From Opacimonas immobilis (GTDB lineage: Bacteria > Pseudomonadota > Gammaproteobacteria > Enterobacterales > Alteromonadaceae), in contig NZ_CP182485.1 of assembly GCF_048282545.1 (NCBI RefSeq), forward strand, positions 992,001 through 1,056,000: a stretch of 64,000 bases of DNA, read 5' to 3'. The position numbers and the translations under genes are program-made. Under the pieces are notes generated by a model. It made no database searches. It saw only the letters and a program-made list of their open reading frames with translations, and was not told where the DNA came from. Positions within the stretch are counted from its first letter, which is position 1; each line of letters starts with the position of its first letter. Positions 8,653 to 16,719 of this stretch are shown here, in pieces.

Positions 8653-9951
8653 ATGGCAAAGAACGTCGTCGTGCTCGGAACCCAATGGGGTGATGAGGGT
8701 AAAGGTAAAATCGTTGATTTATTAACAGAGCGTGCAACCTATGTTGTCCGTTATCAAGGTGGCCACAATGCTGGGCATACCTTAGTGATCGACGGTGAGA
8801 AAACCGTTTTGCATTTGATCCCATCGGGTATTTTGCGCGATAACGTCACTTGTGTGATTGGTAATGGTGTAGTCCTCAGCCCTGAAGCGTTATTGACTGA
8901 AATGCAAATGCTGAATGAGCGCGGAGTGCCAGTTGCTGAGCGATTGAAGATCTCTGAAGCGTGTCCGCTGATATTGCCGTATCACATTGCCTTAGATCAA
9001 GCTCGTGAAATTGCCCGCGGTGCAAAAGCCATTGGGACGACTGGTCGTGGCATTGGCCCAGCCTATGAAGACAAAGTATCACGTCGTGGTTTACGTGTAG
9101 GTGATTTGTTCAATGCCGAAGATTTTGCGGTCAAACTGAAAGACATCCTGACCTATCACAACTTCATGTTGACTGAATATTATAAAGTTGAACCAGTTGA
9201 CTTTGATACGGTTTATGCGCAAGCGATGGAGTTTGCCAAGATCCTCAAGCCAATGATTGTCGACGTGACTGAGTTGTTAGATAACGCGAACAAGCAAGGT
9301 TTAGAGATTATGTTTGAAGGCGCCCAAGGTACTTTACTTGATATCGACCACGGCACGTATCCATATGTAACTTCTTCTAATACTACTGTTGGTGGTGTGG
9401 CGACCGGCGCTGGTTTTGGCCCTCTCAATCTTGATTATGTCTTAGGGATTGTCAAAGCTTATACCACACGTGTTGGTTCAGGCCCGTTCCCAACTGAACT
9501 CGATTGCGATGTAGGTCAACACTTAGGTGTTAAAGGACATGAGTTTGGTGCGACAACCGGCCGTAAACGTCGTACCGGTTGGTTTGATGCCGTGGTTATG
9601 CGTCGTGCCGTACAAATCAACTCAATTACAGGACTGTGTTTAACCAAATTAGACGTATTAGATGGCTTAGACACTCTATCGATCTGTGTTGGTTACAAAG
9701 ACAAAGACGGCAATGTGTCTAATGTCCCACCAATGGCCGCTGACGGTTATGAATTGATTGAGCCGGTTTATGAAGAAATGCCAGGTTGGTCAGAAAATAC
9801 TTTTGGGGTAAAAGTGTTTGAAGAGTTACCGCAAGCGGCTCGTAACTATATCAAACGTTTAGAAGATTTATGTGAAGTACCAATTGATATCGTATCAACA
9901 GGTCCTGATCGTGTTGAAACCATTGTTTTACGCGACCCATACGACGCATAA
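8653..9951 (+). CDS. purA: PurA, adenylosuccinate synthetase
   Basis: The 432-residue enzyme joins IMP and aspartate with GTP to form adenylosuccinate, the first committed step to AMP. The N-terminal GTP-binding motif QWGDEGKGK holds the catalytic Asp14, and GGHNAGHT holds His42, the positions equivalent to Asp13 and His41 of E. coli. TTGRGIGPAYEDK, the IMP-binding GAQGTLLDIDHGTYP and TGRKRRTGWFD follow in order. Full length for the family. The preceding 100 bp contain a hairpin and a probable extended -10 promoter. The neighbour cnoX is functionally unrelated, so separate transcription is expected. Confidence 0.98.
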   Translation: MAKNVVVLGTQWGDEGKGKIVDLLTERATYVVRYQGGHNAGHTLVIDGEKTVLHLIPSGILRDNVTCVIGNGVVLSPEALLTEMQMLNERGVPVAERLKISEACPLILPYHIALDQAREIARGAKAIGTTGRGIGPAYEDKVSRRGLRVGDLFNAEDFAVKLKDILTYHNFMLTEYYKVEPVDFDTVYAQAMEFAKILKPMIVDVTELLDNANKQGLEIMFEGAQGTLLDIDHGTYPYVTSSNTTVGGVATGAGFGPLNLDYVLGIVKAYTTRVGSGPFPTELDCDVGQHLGVKGHEFGATTGRKRRTGWFDAVVMRRAVQINSITGLCLTKLDVLDGLDTLSICVGYKDKDGNVSNVPPMAADGYELIEPVYEEMPGWSENTFGVKVFEELPQAARNYIKRLEDLCEVPIDIVSTGPDRVETIVLRDPYDA

Positions 9952-9975
9952 TCTTCGTTTGCTATAACATCCGTC

Positions 9976-10395
9976 ATGGTTCAGCCATTTCATCTTGCAA
10001 TACCAGTCACTGATTTAGAGCAAGCTCGCCAGTTTTATGGTGAGCTTCTTGGTTGTGATATGGGGCGCAGTAGCGATCAATGGATTGATTGGAACTTCTT
10101 TGGGCATCAGCTCGTGACGCACTGTGTTGCGCAGATGCCATCTTCTCCCCAGTACAACAGTGTAGACAGTCATGCAGTGCCCGTGCCGCACTTTGGTGTC
10201 GTACTCTCTGTCGAGCAATGGCATGCGTTATGTGAAAAGGTGCGCGGCAAAGTGGATTTTGTGCTCGAACCTTATACCCGATTCGCCGGTCAAGTAGGCG
10301 AGCAACATACCATGTTCTTTACCGATCCATTTGGTAATGCATTGGAGTTTAAAGCGTTTGCTGACATGGGACAGTTATTCGCAACTGACGAATAA
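9976..10395 (+). CDS. VOC-superfamily (glyoxalase/dioxygenase fold) protein
   Basis: A 139-residue single-domain protein of the vicinal-oxygen-chelate fold. It opens with FHLAIPVTDLEQARQFYGELLG, the usual first beta-alpha unit, and closes with FFTDPFGNALEFKAF, the usual last strand, with His and Glu at metal-ligand positions (H6, E131 region). Related uncharacterised proteins are widespread in marine gammaproteobacteria. No substrate can be assigned. It lies 24 bp after purA on the same strand and could be read from the purA promoter. It is convergent with ggt. Confidence 0.8.
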   Translation: MVQPFHLAIPVTDLEQARQFYGELLGCDMGRSSDQWIDWNFFGHQLVTHCVAQMPSSPQYNSVDSHAVPVPHFGVVLSVEQWHALCEKVRGKVDFVLEPYTRFAGQVGEQHTMFFTDPFGNALEFKAFADMGQLFATDE

Positions 10396-10426
10396 CCCCC
10401 AGTTTTTTCAGTATGGAATTGACGTT

Positions 10427-12109
10427 TCACTGCTGAGCAAGTGCGACTTGCGCTTTACCCCGGCCATTGGTCTCTGATGCTGCATCGATACCGTTATCAG
10501 TTACTGCCAACAAATGAATATCACCAAAACGACTTTCTCGCACGTTGTAACCCATCTCTTCAAGTGCTTCTATGGTTTCTTCGGCCATGCCTTGGTGATG
10601 ACGAATGTCGTCTTTGGGTAACAGCTGATGATGAAAACGTGGTACATCAACGGCCTCTTGAGCGCTCATTCCGTACTCTAATACATGCAAAATCGATTGA
10701 TAGACGGAGCTGATGATCGTCGTGCCGCCAGGCGAACCGGTCACAACCTTGACCGCATTATTAGAATCCAACACAATAGATGGGGTCATTGATGACAGCA
10801 TACGCTTTTTAGGTACAATTGCATTAGCCTCACCACCTACCGCACCAAAGAAATTGGGCACTCCCGGTTTGACGCTAAAATCATCCATTTCGTTATTTAA
10901 TAAAAATCCAGCGCCTTCCACCACTATACCACTGCCAAAACCTAAGTTAATCGTCGTGGTATTTGAAACCGCATTGCCTTGCGCATCAATGATAGAGAAA
11001 TGTGTTGTATCTTCGCTTTCGGGTAATCCAGGCTTCATTTTTTCGGTATCCGAAATGCCATTGCGCTTGACGCCACTGGCGCGCATCGCAATGTATTCAT
11101 CCTTAATCAACTCTGCAACGGGGACATCAAAAAAATCTGGATCGCCTAAATACTCCGCTCGGTCGGCAAATACGCGTTTACCAATTTCGGCCAGTAAATG
11201 CACATATGGGGCGGAATTATGCGGATACAAAGGGGTGGATTTACCTTCATCATTATAAATTCGCGGGGCGAGGATATCGTACATTTTGAGCCATTGAGTC
11301 ACTGCGATCCCCCCAGAACTCGGTGGCGGTGCGCTCAATAATGTATACTCACGCCATTGGGTTTGAATTGGTTCGCGAGCAACTGCCACGTAGTTTGCGA
11401 GATCTGCTTCAGTAATTAACCCATTGTTGTTGCGCATAAATTCAGCAATTATTTTGGCGGTCTTACCTTTATAAAAACCATCAGGTCCCAAGTCACGAAT
11501 GCGTTTTAGTGTGAGTGCTAATTCGGGTTGAACAAATTTTTCACCAGCTTCAACATGCCCAAAATATTCTGGGAAATTCAAATCCAATTCGCGCTTTGCC
11601 ATGCGTTCCATAAAACGTGCGACATTACGAGCGAGTTTGGGGTGCACGACAAAGCCATCTTCAGCAAGGCGTACAGCAGGCTCGACAAGCTCTGCCCACG
11701 GCAATGAGCCATGGCGCTGGTGGGCTAGCCACATACCTGCGACGGTTCCAGGGACACCGGAGGCAAGGCTATCATAGAGACTTTGTAGGCGCCGAGGATT
11801 ACCTTCTTCATCTAGGTACATATCACGATGCGCCCTAGCCGGTGCCATCTCACGATAATCAATAAAATCATTTCCTTCCGGGGTATGAATCAACATGAAC
11901 CCTCCACCGCCAATATTTCCAGCCTCAGGCAAGGTCACAGCCAGCGCGAACTGTACGGCAATTGCCGCATCGATAGCATTACCCCCTCGCTTCATAATGG
12001 CCATGCCCACATCTGAGCTATAGCTGTCTGGGGCGGCAATGGCCATCTGAGAGTTAGCCGAAACCGGTAAGGTGAATACGAGAGCGAGGCACAATATTAT
12101 TTTTTTCAT
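10427..12109 (-). CDS. ggt: Gamma-glutamyltransferase (gamma-glutamyltranspeptidase)
   Basis: A 560-residue periplasmic precursor that cleaves gamma-glutamyl bonds of glutathione and similar peptides. A signal peptide of about 18 residues (MKKIILCLALVFTLPVSA) is followed by the large subunit with YREMAPARA. The self-cleavage site is at TTHF: Thr369 becomes the N-terminal nucleophile of the small subunit, and SNTTTINLGFGSGI and NNEMDDFS follow. The ATG at 12109 is preceded by AGGA at 7 nt spacing, so an upstream in-frame TTG (12115) is not needed. It diverges from the GH3 gene across 256 bp. Confidence 0.95.
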   Translation of the reverse strand: MKKIILCLALVFTLPVSANSQMAIAAPDSYSSDVGMAIMKRGGNAIDAAIAVQFALAVTLPEAGNIGGGGFMLIHTPEGNDFIDYREMAPARAHRDMYLDEEGNPRRLQSLYDSLASGVPGTVAGMWLAHQRHGSLPWAELVEPAVRLAEDGFVVHPKLARNVARFMERMAKRELDLNFPEYFGHVEAGEKFVQPELALTLKRIRDLGPDGFYKGKTAKIIAEFMRNNNGLITEADLANYVAVAREPIQTQWREYTLLSAPPPSSGGIAVTQWLKMYDILAPRIYNDEGKSTPLYPHNSAPYVHLLAEIGKRVFADRAEYLGDPDFFDVPVAELIKDEYIAMRASGVKRNGISDTEKMKPGLPESEDTTHFSIIDAQGNAVSNTTTINLGFGSGIVVEGAGFLLNNEMDDFSVKPGVPNFFGAVGGEANAIVPKKRMLSSMTPSIVLDSNNAVKVVTGSPGGTTIISSVYQSILHVLEYGMSAQEAVDVPRFHHQLLPKDDIRHHQGMAEETIEALEEMGYNVRESRFGDIHLLAVTDNGIDAASETNGRGKAQVALAQQ

Positions 12110-12280
12110 AGCCAATTCCTAATTAATCATCATGTCATCAGCAATTCGCTGATCAAAAATTCAATAAAACTCAAGATACCACCAAATACCGCATAAGGTA
12201 ACTGTGTTTTTACATGAACCAATAAATCACACCAGAGACTGATACTCTCTTGTTGTCATTTCGATAAAATGAATAAGTTG

Positions 12281-12310
12281 TTGTGCAAAATGGGTACAGC
12301 TGGATATAAA
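12281..12310 (+). promoter_or_regulatory. possible sigma70 promoter for the GH3 gene
   Basis: TTGTGC (12281-12286) and TATAAA (12305-12310) are spaced by 18 bp, 56 bp before the chosen start. The spacer contains GGTACAGCTGG, which resembles the inverted-repeat sequence found near murQ (see 16402-16507). Read by eye; unproven. Confidence 0.35.
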
Positions 12311-12365
12311 ATAGGGTATCAAATGTAATTTTACAAAATGTTTTTTATTGACTTAGGGAGTGTTA

Positions 12366-14156
12366 ATGATGCTACCACAAGGCGTATACAGACTTCTGCA
12401 TTGTTTATATGTCGCGATAACATTGTTGTTTTTTTCGGTTCAAGCCGATCCTCGCCTAGGCCAAAAACTCATGCTCGATATTCGGTATTTTTGTCAAGAT
12501 GGCATAAGTATCGAATGTCGAGAACCCGTTACGGAATTACCATTAGAATTACGTGAATGGTTACAAAAATATCACATTGGCGGGGTGATTTTGTTTGCAG
12601 AAAATATTCACACGTCTAAACAGTTAATAAAGTTGACCCAAGATTTGCAGTTGAGTATGTCAGACATTGAGGCTCCGCCGTTATTTATCGCTGTGGATCA
12701 AGAAGGCGGTCGAGTAGCGCGTTTACCGCAACACGTTTTACCGGCTTTCTCTGGAAGTATGGCACTTGGCGCGACTTATGCCGGCAGTCAGGATAATTTT
12801 GCCCGTGCCGTAGCAAAGGTTCAGGCTCAAAAATTACTCAGTCACGGGATTAATGTCAACTTTGCGCCGGTGTTAGATGTGAATAGCAACCCGGAAAATC
12901 CAGTGATTAATGTCAGAGCTTTCGGCAGTGACCCAGAAACGGTGGCTGCACTTGGTAGCAGTATGGTCAAAACGTATCAAGACAATGGGATTTTGAGCGC
13001 AGTTAAGCACTTTCCCGGTCACGGTGATACTCAAGTTGACAGTCATACGGGGTTGCCTCAAGTGACGCACTCTTTATCACAAATAATGCAACAGGATATT
13101 GCGCCTTTTGCGCAGGTCATCAAAGACGCACAACCTGCATTTGTGATGACTGCACACATACAATTTCCTAACTTGGATGATACGAAATTGAGTACGATGG
13201 ATGGTACTTCTATCATTGTGCCGGCCACTTTTTCCCGAAAAATTCTTCATGACTTGTTGCGAGAGCAATTAGATTTTGATGGGATTGTCATTTCTGATGC
13301 ATTGGATATGGCAGGTATTGCGGATCATTTTACCTCAGAGGAAGCACTTTTGAATACATTTGCCGCTGGCAGTGATATTGCGCTAATGCCGTTTGCAATC
13401 CGTACCCCAGATGACATCGTTGCCTTCGATCGTTGGTTTCGTGCAGCTCGACAAGCATTGAGCGAGCGGATGCAAGAGACATCGTGGCAAGCGTCTTTGA
13501 GCCGTATTGCAACACAAAAAAACAGCATGCTACGCAATAAGCATTCTGCGATTACGCAGCAAATATCTGAAAAGGGAATCGATACGTTAGTGGACAACCT
13601 CGCCATGGCTAGCCTTACGGCGTTGCCTGGTTCGCAAGCCGTCACCCTAAAACCCGATGATAGGGTATTCGCGGTAATGCCCGATGACTTGCGGTGTGCT
13701 GGTTTAAGAAAAGCGTTGTATGATCAAGGCATTGTCAATCTCGAATGTATTTCGACATTGTTGGACGCATCTTTACCAGTTATATGGGACTTTGACAAAT
13801 ATCACTATGTTATTTTAGGCGAGTTATCACCAGCAATATCAGCAGTAGAAATGGGCGGTATGGACGATGTTTTCGCATTGCGTCAACGCACAGCCCAACG
13901 AGCATCGGCAAACGATGTTCTGCACTATATGACCTCACTATTGACAAATCAGGAGCTTGCAAAGAGAACCATTCTCATTGGACTCAGAGCACCTTATGTT
14001 GTGCGTCAACTGGCGGCACAGACGCAACCGTTAGCGACGTTTTTACTGTATGATTATCGGGTCGACGAAACGACATTTACCAGTCCGTCATTCAAATCGT
14101 TGAGTCAAATATTGACGCAAGGGCTTATGCCAACCGGAACGCTTCCGGTGGATTGA
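12366..14156 (+). CDS. exported GH3 beta-N-acetylhexosaminidase (NagZ-like, long form)
   Basis: About 596 residues with an N-terminal hydrophobic segment ending FFSVQAD, read as a signal peptide. The GH3 core contains DQEGGRVARLP, INVNFAPVLDVN, KHFPGHGDTQVDSH (about 214-227, with the Asp-x-His dyad D225/H227 of NagZ enzymes) and VISDALDMAGI with the nucleophile Asp311. These enzymes release GlcNAc from the non-reducing end of peptidoglycan fragments. Classical Gram-negative NagZ is cytosolic and ~340 residues. This one is exported and carries an extra C-terminal domain, as in B. subtilis NagZ. AGGGAG lies 5-8 nt before the ATG pair at 12366/12369; an in-frame GTG at 12360 overlaps that site and is rejected. 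It is convergent with namZ. Confidence 0.88.
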   Translation: MMLPQGVYRLLHCLYVAITLLFFSVQADPRLGQKLMLDIRYFCQDGISIECREPVTELPLELREWLQKYHIGGVILFAENIHTSKQLIKLTQDLQLSMSDIEAPPLFIAVDQEGGRVARLPQHVLPAFSGSMALGATYAGSQDNFARAVAKVQAQKLLSHGINVNFAPVLDVNSNPENPVINVRAFGSDPETVAALGSSMVKTYQDNGILSAVKHFPGHGDTQVDSHTGLPQVTHSLSQIMQQDIAPFAQVIKDAQPAFVMTAHIQFPNLDDTKLSTMDGTSIIVPATFSRKILHDLLREQLDFDGIVISDALDMAGIADHFTSEEALLNTFAAGSDIALMPFAIRTPDDIVAFDRWFRAARQALSERMQETSWQASLSRIATQKNSMLRNKHSAITQQISEKGIDTLVDNLAMASLTALPGSQAVTLKPDDRVFAVMPDDLRCAGLRKALYDQGIVNLECISTLLDASLPVIWDFDKYHYVILGELSPAISAVEMGGMDDVFALRQRTAQRASANDVLHYMTSLLTNQELAKRTILIGLRAPYVVRQLAAQTQPLATFLLYDYRVDETTFTSPSFKSLSQILTQGLMPTGTLPVD

Positions 14157-14223
14157 GCATTGTAGCACTCTGTACACACAAGCTGTGATTGTTTTCCTTA
14201 CAAGATGATTATGCAATAAAGTA

Positions 14224-15423
14224 TTAGGGTGAAGCGTCCCTTGCATAAAGAAAATACTTTTCTGCTTTAACCTTATACGCTTTCAACTCTATTTGCCACT
14301 TTTGTTCAAGCGCCTTTAGTTTGTCTCGATTGCCAAGAGCCATGCGTAACTCCGACGTACCAGCAAGCTTGTCAAAAAAATCAGTCGAGGTAAAAAAAGG
14401 GTCATTGTGTAGCTTACTTTGCGTAAAGGCATGTTGAATCAGACTGACATCAAAGCCGCTCAATAATGGGTTCGTTTGTTTAATCAACATTGCATGAATA
14501 GCTTGGTCTTGCCATTTGGGATATGGTGCAGCGTATGGAGTTGATATCGGCGTAATTGAAACGGTGTTGCCCGACAGTATTATCCGAGGATGCCCAATCA
14601 TTTGGAAAGGAAATGGAGTACCTCTGCCGACACTGAATGTAGTTGGCTCAAGTAAACATAAGGACGCATAAAACTGAATTGCCGCAGCATTGGGTAAATT
14701 AGGGCTCGGGGGGATCGGTAACTCATACGTATCTGCTGCACTGTAATGCGCGACTGGCACAACCGTTAGAGACAAGGATTCGGCATTGGCAATCCAACGT
14801 TCTCCTTTAATCATTAAGGCTAGTTCCCCCACAGTTAACCCATGTAAAACCGGTATTGGGTGCATGCCGACAAAGGATTGCAGTTCAAGATCAAGGATAG
14901 GCCCTGCAATATGTGCAATATTAGGGTTGGGCCGGTCGAGAATGATCATGGGGATACCAAACTCCGCTGCGGCTTCCATCACATAATGCATCGTGGAGAT
15001 ATAGGTATAGAATCGCACTCCGACATCTTGGATATCAAAGAGAATAACGTCGATGCCTTCTAGCATGGCTGCACTTGGCTTTTTTTGTTTGCCATAGAGC
15101 GATACGATAGGTAATTGGGTCGATAGATCCACTCCGTCTAGGACGGTTTCTCCCGCACCTTTATTCCCCCGAAACCCATGTTCAGGAGCAAAAACCACAC
15201 GGACATCGACCCCTTTTTCTAATAAAATATCAACTAAGTGTTGCTCGCCAACGGTTGCAGTTTGATTTACAACGAGCGCGACTTTTTTGTCTTTTAAAAG
15301 GTGTAAGTACTCACTAATTTGCGCTGCACCTAATTGATCCTGGCCGACTTGAGCCACAGCAACATGAGAGTAAACCAAATAGGCGCAACTCCAAATAAAG
15401 AGTCGCACACAATGCATGAGCAT
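14224..15423 (-). CDS. namZ: NamZ, exo-beta-N-acetylmuramidase (DUF1343, GH171)
   Basis: A 399-residue protein with a signal peptide (VAVAQ cleavage region near residue 25). The family, first characterised as B. subtilis NamZ/YbbC, removes MurNAc from the non-reducing end of MurNAc-GlcNAc chains. Family landmarks are VVNQTA, the APEHGFRG motif (79-86, with Glu81/His82), FDIQDVGVRFYTYISTM, ILDRPNP and PPSPNLPN. The start is three bases after the murQ stop, with GAGAGGGA just upstream, so murQ-namZ is a translationally coupled operon. Together with the convergent exported GH3 enzyme it would digest glycan ends outside the cytoplasm. The activity is inferred from the family. Confidence 0.9.
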   Translation of the reverse strand: MLMHCVRLFIWSCAYLVYSHVAVAQVGQDQLGAAQISEYLHLLKDKKVALVVNQTATVGEQHLVDILLEKGVDVRVVFAPEHGFRGNKGAGETVLDGVDLSTQLPIVSLYGKQKKPSAAMLEGIDVILFDIQDVGVRFYTYISTMHYVMEAAAEFGIPMIILDRPNPNIAHIAGPILDLELQSFVGMHPIPVLHGLTVGELALMIKGERWIANAESLSLTVVPVAHYSAADTYELPIPPSPNLPNAAAIQFYASLCLLEPTTFSVGRGTPFPFQMIGHPRIILSGNTVSITPISTPYAAPYPKWQDQAIHAMLIKQTNPLLSGFDVSLIQHAFTQSKLHNDPFFTSTDFFDKLAGTSELRMALGNRDKLKALEQKWQIELKAYKVKAEKYFLYARDASP

Positions 15424-15426
15424 GGT

Positions 15427-16365
15427 CTAGTCCCTCTCTACATTGGTGGGAGATTCAAGTGCGGCGCGCAAAAATCCATGATGCTCATCCAGTAATCTGC
15501 GTGCCGTCGTGCTCTCTAATCCTGAATGCACCATTAAAATGGCCAGTTTAGCACTGTGATCGGCTGCGATGAGTGCCGCACTGGCCACATCTTCACTGCA
15601 TTGAGTGGCTTGCATTACAATGCGTTTGGCGCGAGCAACGAGTTTGGCATTGCTCGCATTAACATCCACCATGAGATTTTGATATACCTTACCCAGCTTG
15701 ACCATGACAGTGGTACTGATCATATTCAAAATCATCTTTTGTGAGGTACCGGCTTTCATCCGAGTCGATCCAGTGACGACCTCAGGTCCAACTGGTGCAC
15801 ATATAACATGTTGGGCAAGCGAGTTGATGATGCCATTAGGATTATTGCTTATCGAAATAGTAAGTGCTCGCTTTTGATTGGCATATTGCAATGCGCCAAC
15901 CGCGTAAGGCGTGCGCCCAGAGGCGGCGATGGAAACCACACAATCCTTTTCAGTGATGTGCTTATCCGCTAAGTCTTGTATAGCGAGATTGGGATCATCT
16001 TCAGCGCCTTCTGCGGCTTTAATAAATGCGCTTTCTCCTCCAGCAATGCAGGCCTGAATCATGGTATCTGGCACACTGAATGTCGGGCGGCATTCCACCG
16101 CATCAATGATCCCCATCCTGCCAGAGGTGCCCGCGCCACAATATAACAAACGCCCTCCTTGCTTGAGCCTAATGACAATTGCATCCACAGCGTGACTGAT
16201 TTGGGGGATGACAGAACAAATTGTAGAGGCCACCCTTTGGTCTTCTCGGTTAATGAGTGTCAATATTTCGCACGAGCTTAACGTATCTAAGTTCATTGAA
16301 TCAGAATGACGGGATTCAGATAAAATAGCATTGAGTTCATCTTGTGACGCACTAGGCTGGGTCAT
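15427..16365 (-). CDS. murQ: MurQ, N-acetylmuramic acid 6-phosphate etherase
   Basis: MurQ cleaves the lactyl ether of MurNAc-6-phosphate to give GlcNAc-6-phosphate in the cytosol. The 312-residue protein has the SIS fold: YCGAGTSGRMGIIDAVECRPTF with a conserved Glu, AEGAEDD with the second Glu, SIAASGRTPY, and GSTRMKAGTSQK for phosphosugar binding. The start is the ATG at 16365 (MTQPSASQDELN). A longer in-frame extension to 16470 looks non-homologous and crosses the putative promoter. namZ follows after 3 bp. The substrate must come from a MurNAc or anhMurNAc kinase, and none is in the window. NagA, which uses its product, is at 60.6 kb. Confidence 0.96.
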   Translation of the reverse strand: MTQPSASQDELNAILSESRHSDSMNLDTLSSCEILTLINREDQRVASTICSVIPQISHAVDAIVIRLKQGGRLLYCGAGTSGRMGIIDAVECRPTFSVPDTMIQACIAGGESAFIKAAEGAEDDPNLAIQDLADKHITEKDCVVSIAASGRTPYAVGALQYANQKRALTISISNNPNGIINSLAQHVICAPVGPEVVTGSTRMKAGTSQKMILNMISTTVMVKLGKVYQNLMVDVNASNAKLVARAKRIVMQATQCSEDVASAALIAADHSAKLAILMVHSGLESTTARRLLDEHHGFLRAALESPTNVERD

Positions 16366-16392
16366 ACTTGTGATTTTCCAGATAAACAGATT

Positions 16393-16421
16393 AGTGTATA
16401 AACCAGTGTACCGAGACACAA
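16393..16421 (-). promoter_or_regulatory. candidate murQ-namZ promoter
   Basis: On the minus strand TTGTGT (16421-16416) and TACACT (16398-16393) are separated by 17 bp, about 28 bp before the murQ ATG. The spacer contains CGGTACACTGGT, one arm of the inverted repeat, which is where a repressor would block polymerase. Inference from pattern only. Confidence 0.4.
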
Positions 16422-16507
16422 TTGCCATGTAAATCCTAGTTACCGCCAAACAGACAATGCAATGCCACATACGCTGTTATCAGTAACATGGACAGCGGTA
16501 CACTGGT
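16402..16507. repeat. 12-bp perfect inverted repeat, possible paired operator
   Basis: ACCAGTGTACCG (16402-16413) and its exact reverse complement CGGTACACTGGT (16496-16507) are separated by 82 bp. The left arm overlaps the candidate murQ promoter and the right arm lies upstream of it. Two identical sites in opposite orientation about 94 bp apart suggest DNA looping or two bound dimers of a regulator of MurNAc use. No regulator gene is adjacent. Confidence 0.55.
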
Positions 16508-16583
16508 AGGTTAAATGTTGGTAAAAATACGCATAGACAGAGCAAACGCAGCCATGAAGAGTCGAGCGGCAACATGAGAACGA

Positions 16584-16612
16584 TTGACCCACTAACCTGA
16601 TATGACTAGAAT
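16584..16612 (+). promoter_or_regulatory. sigma70 promoter for alr
   Basis: TTGACC (16584-16589) and TAGAAT (16607-16612) with an ideal 17-bp spacer, pointing to alr. The leader would be about 100 nt. This is the best-looking promoter in the window. Confidence 0.6.
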
Positions 16613-16719
16613 CGGGATATAGCTAAAAATACCAGAATATCGAGCCATTAGTATTCAGACATATTGATGTGATTGAACGGATTGAATATTTTTTCAGCAT
16701 CACGTGAAAGGACCGAAAG

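Larger units (their letters stand above)
16366..16719. other. 354-bp divergent intergenic region murQ/alr
   Basis: This is the only gap above 300 bp. It holds a good sigma70 promoter for alr, a weaker candidate promoter for murQ-namZ, and a perfect 12-bp inverted repeat whose left arm sits inside the murQ promoter. I see no convincing small gene: a short frame on the minus strand across 16623-16823 lacks a ribosome site and overlaps alr antisense. Confidence 0.6.
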
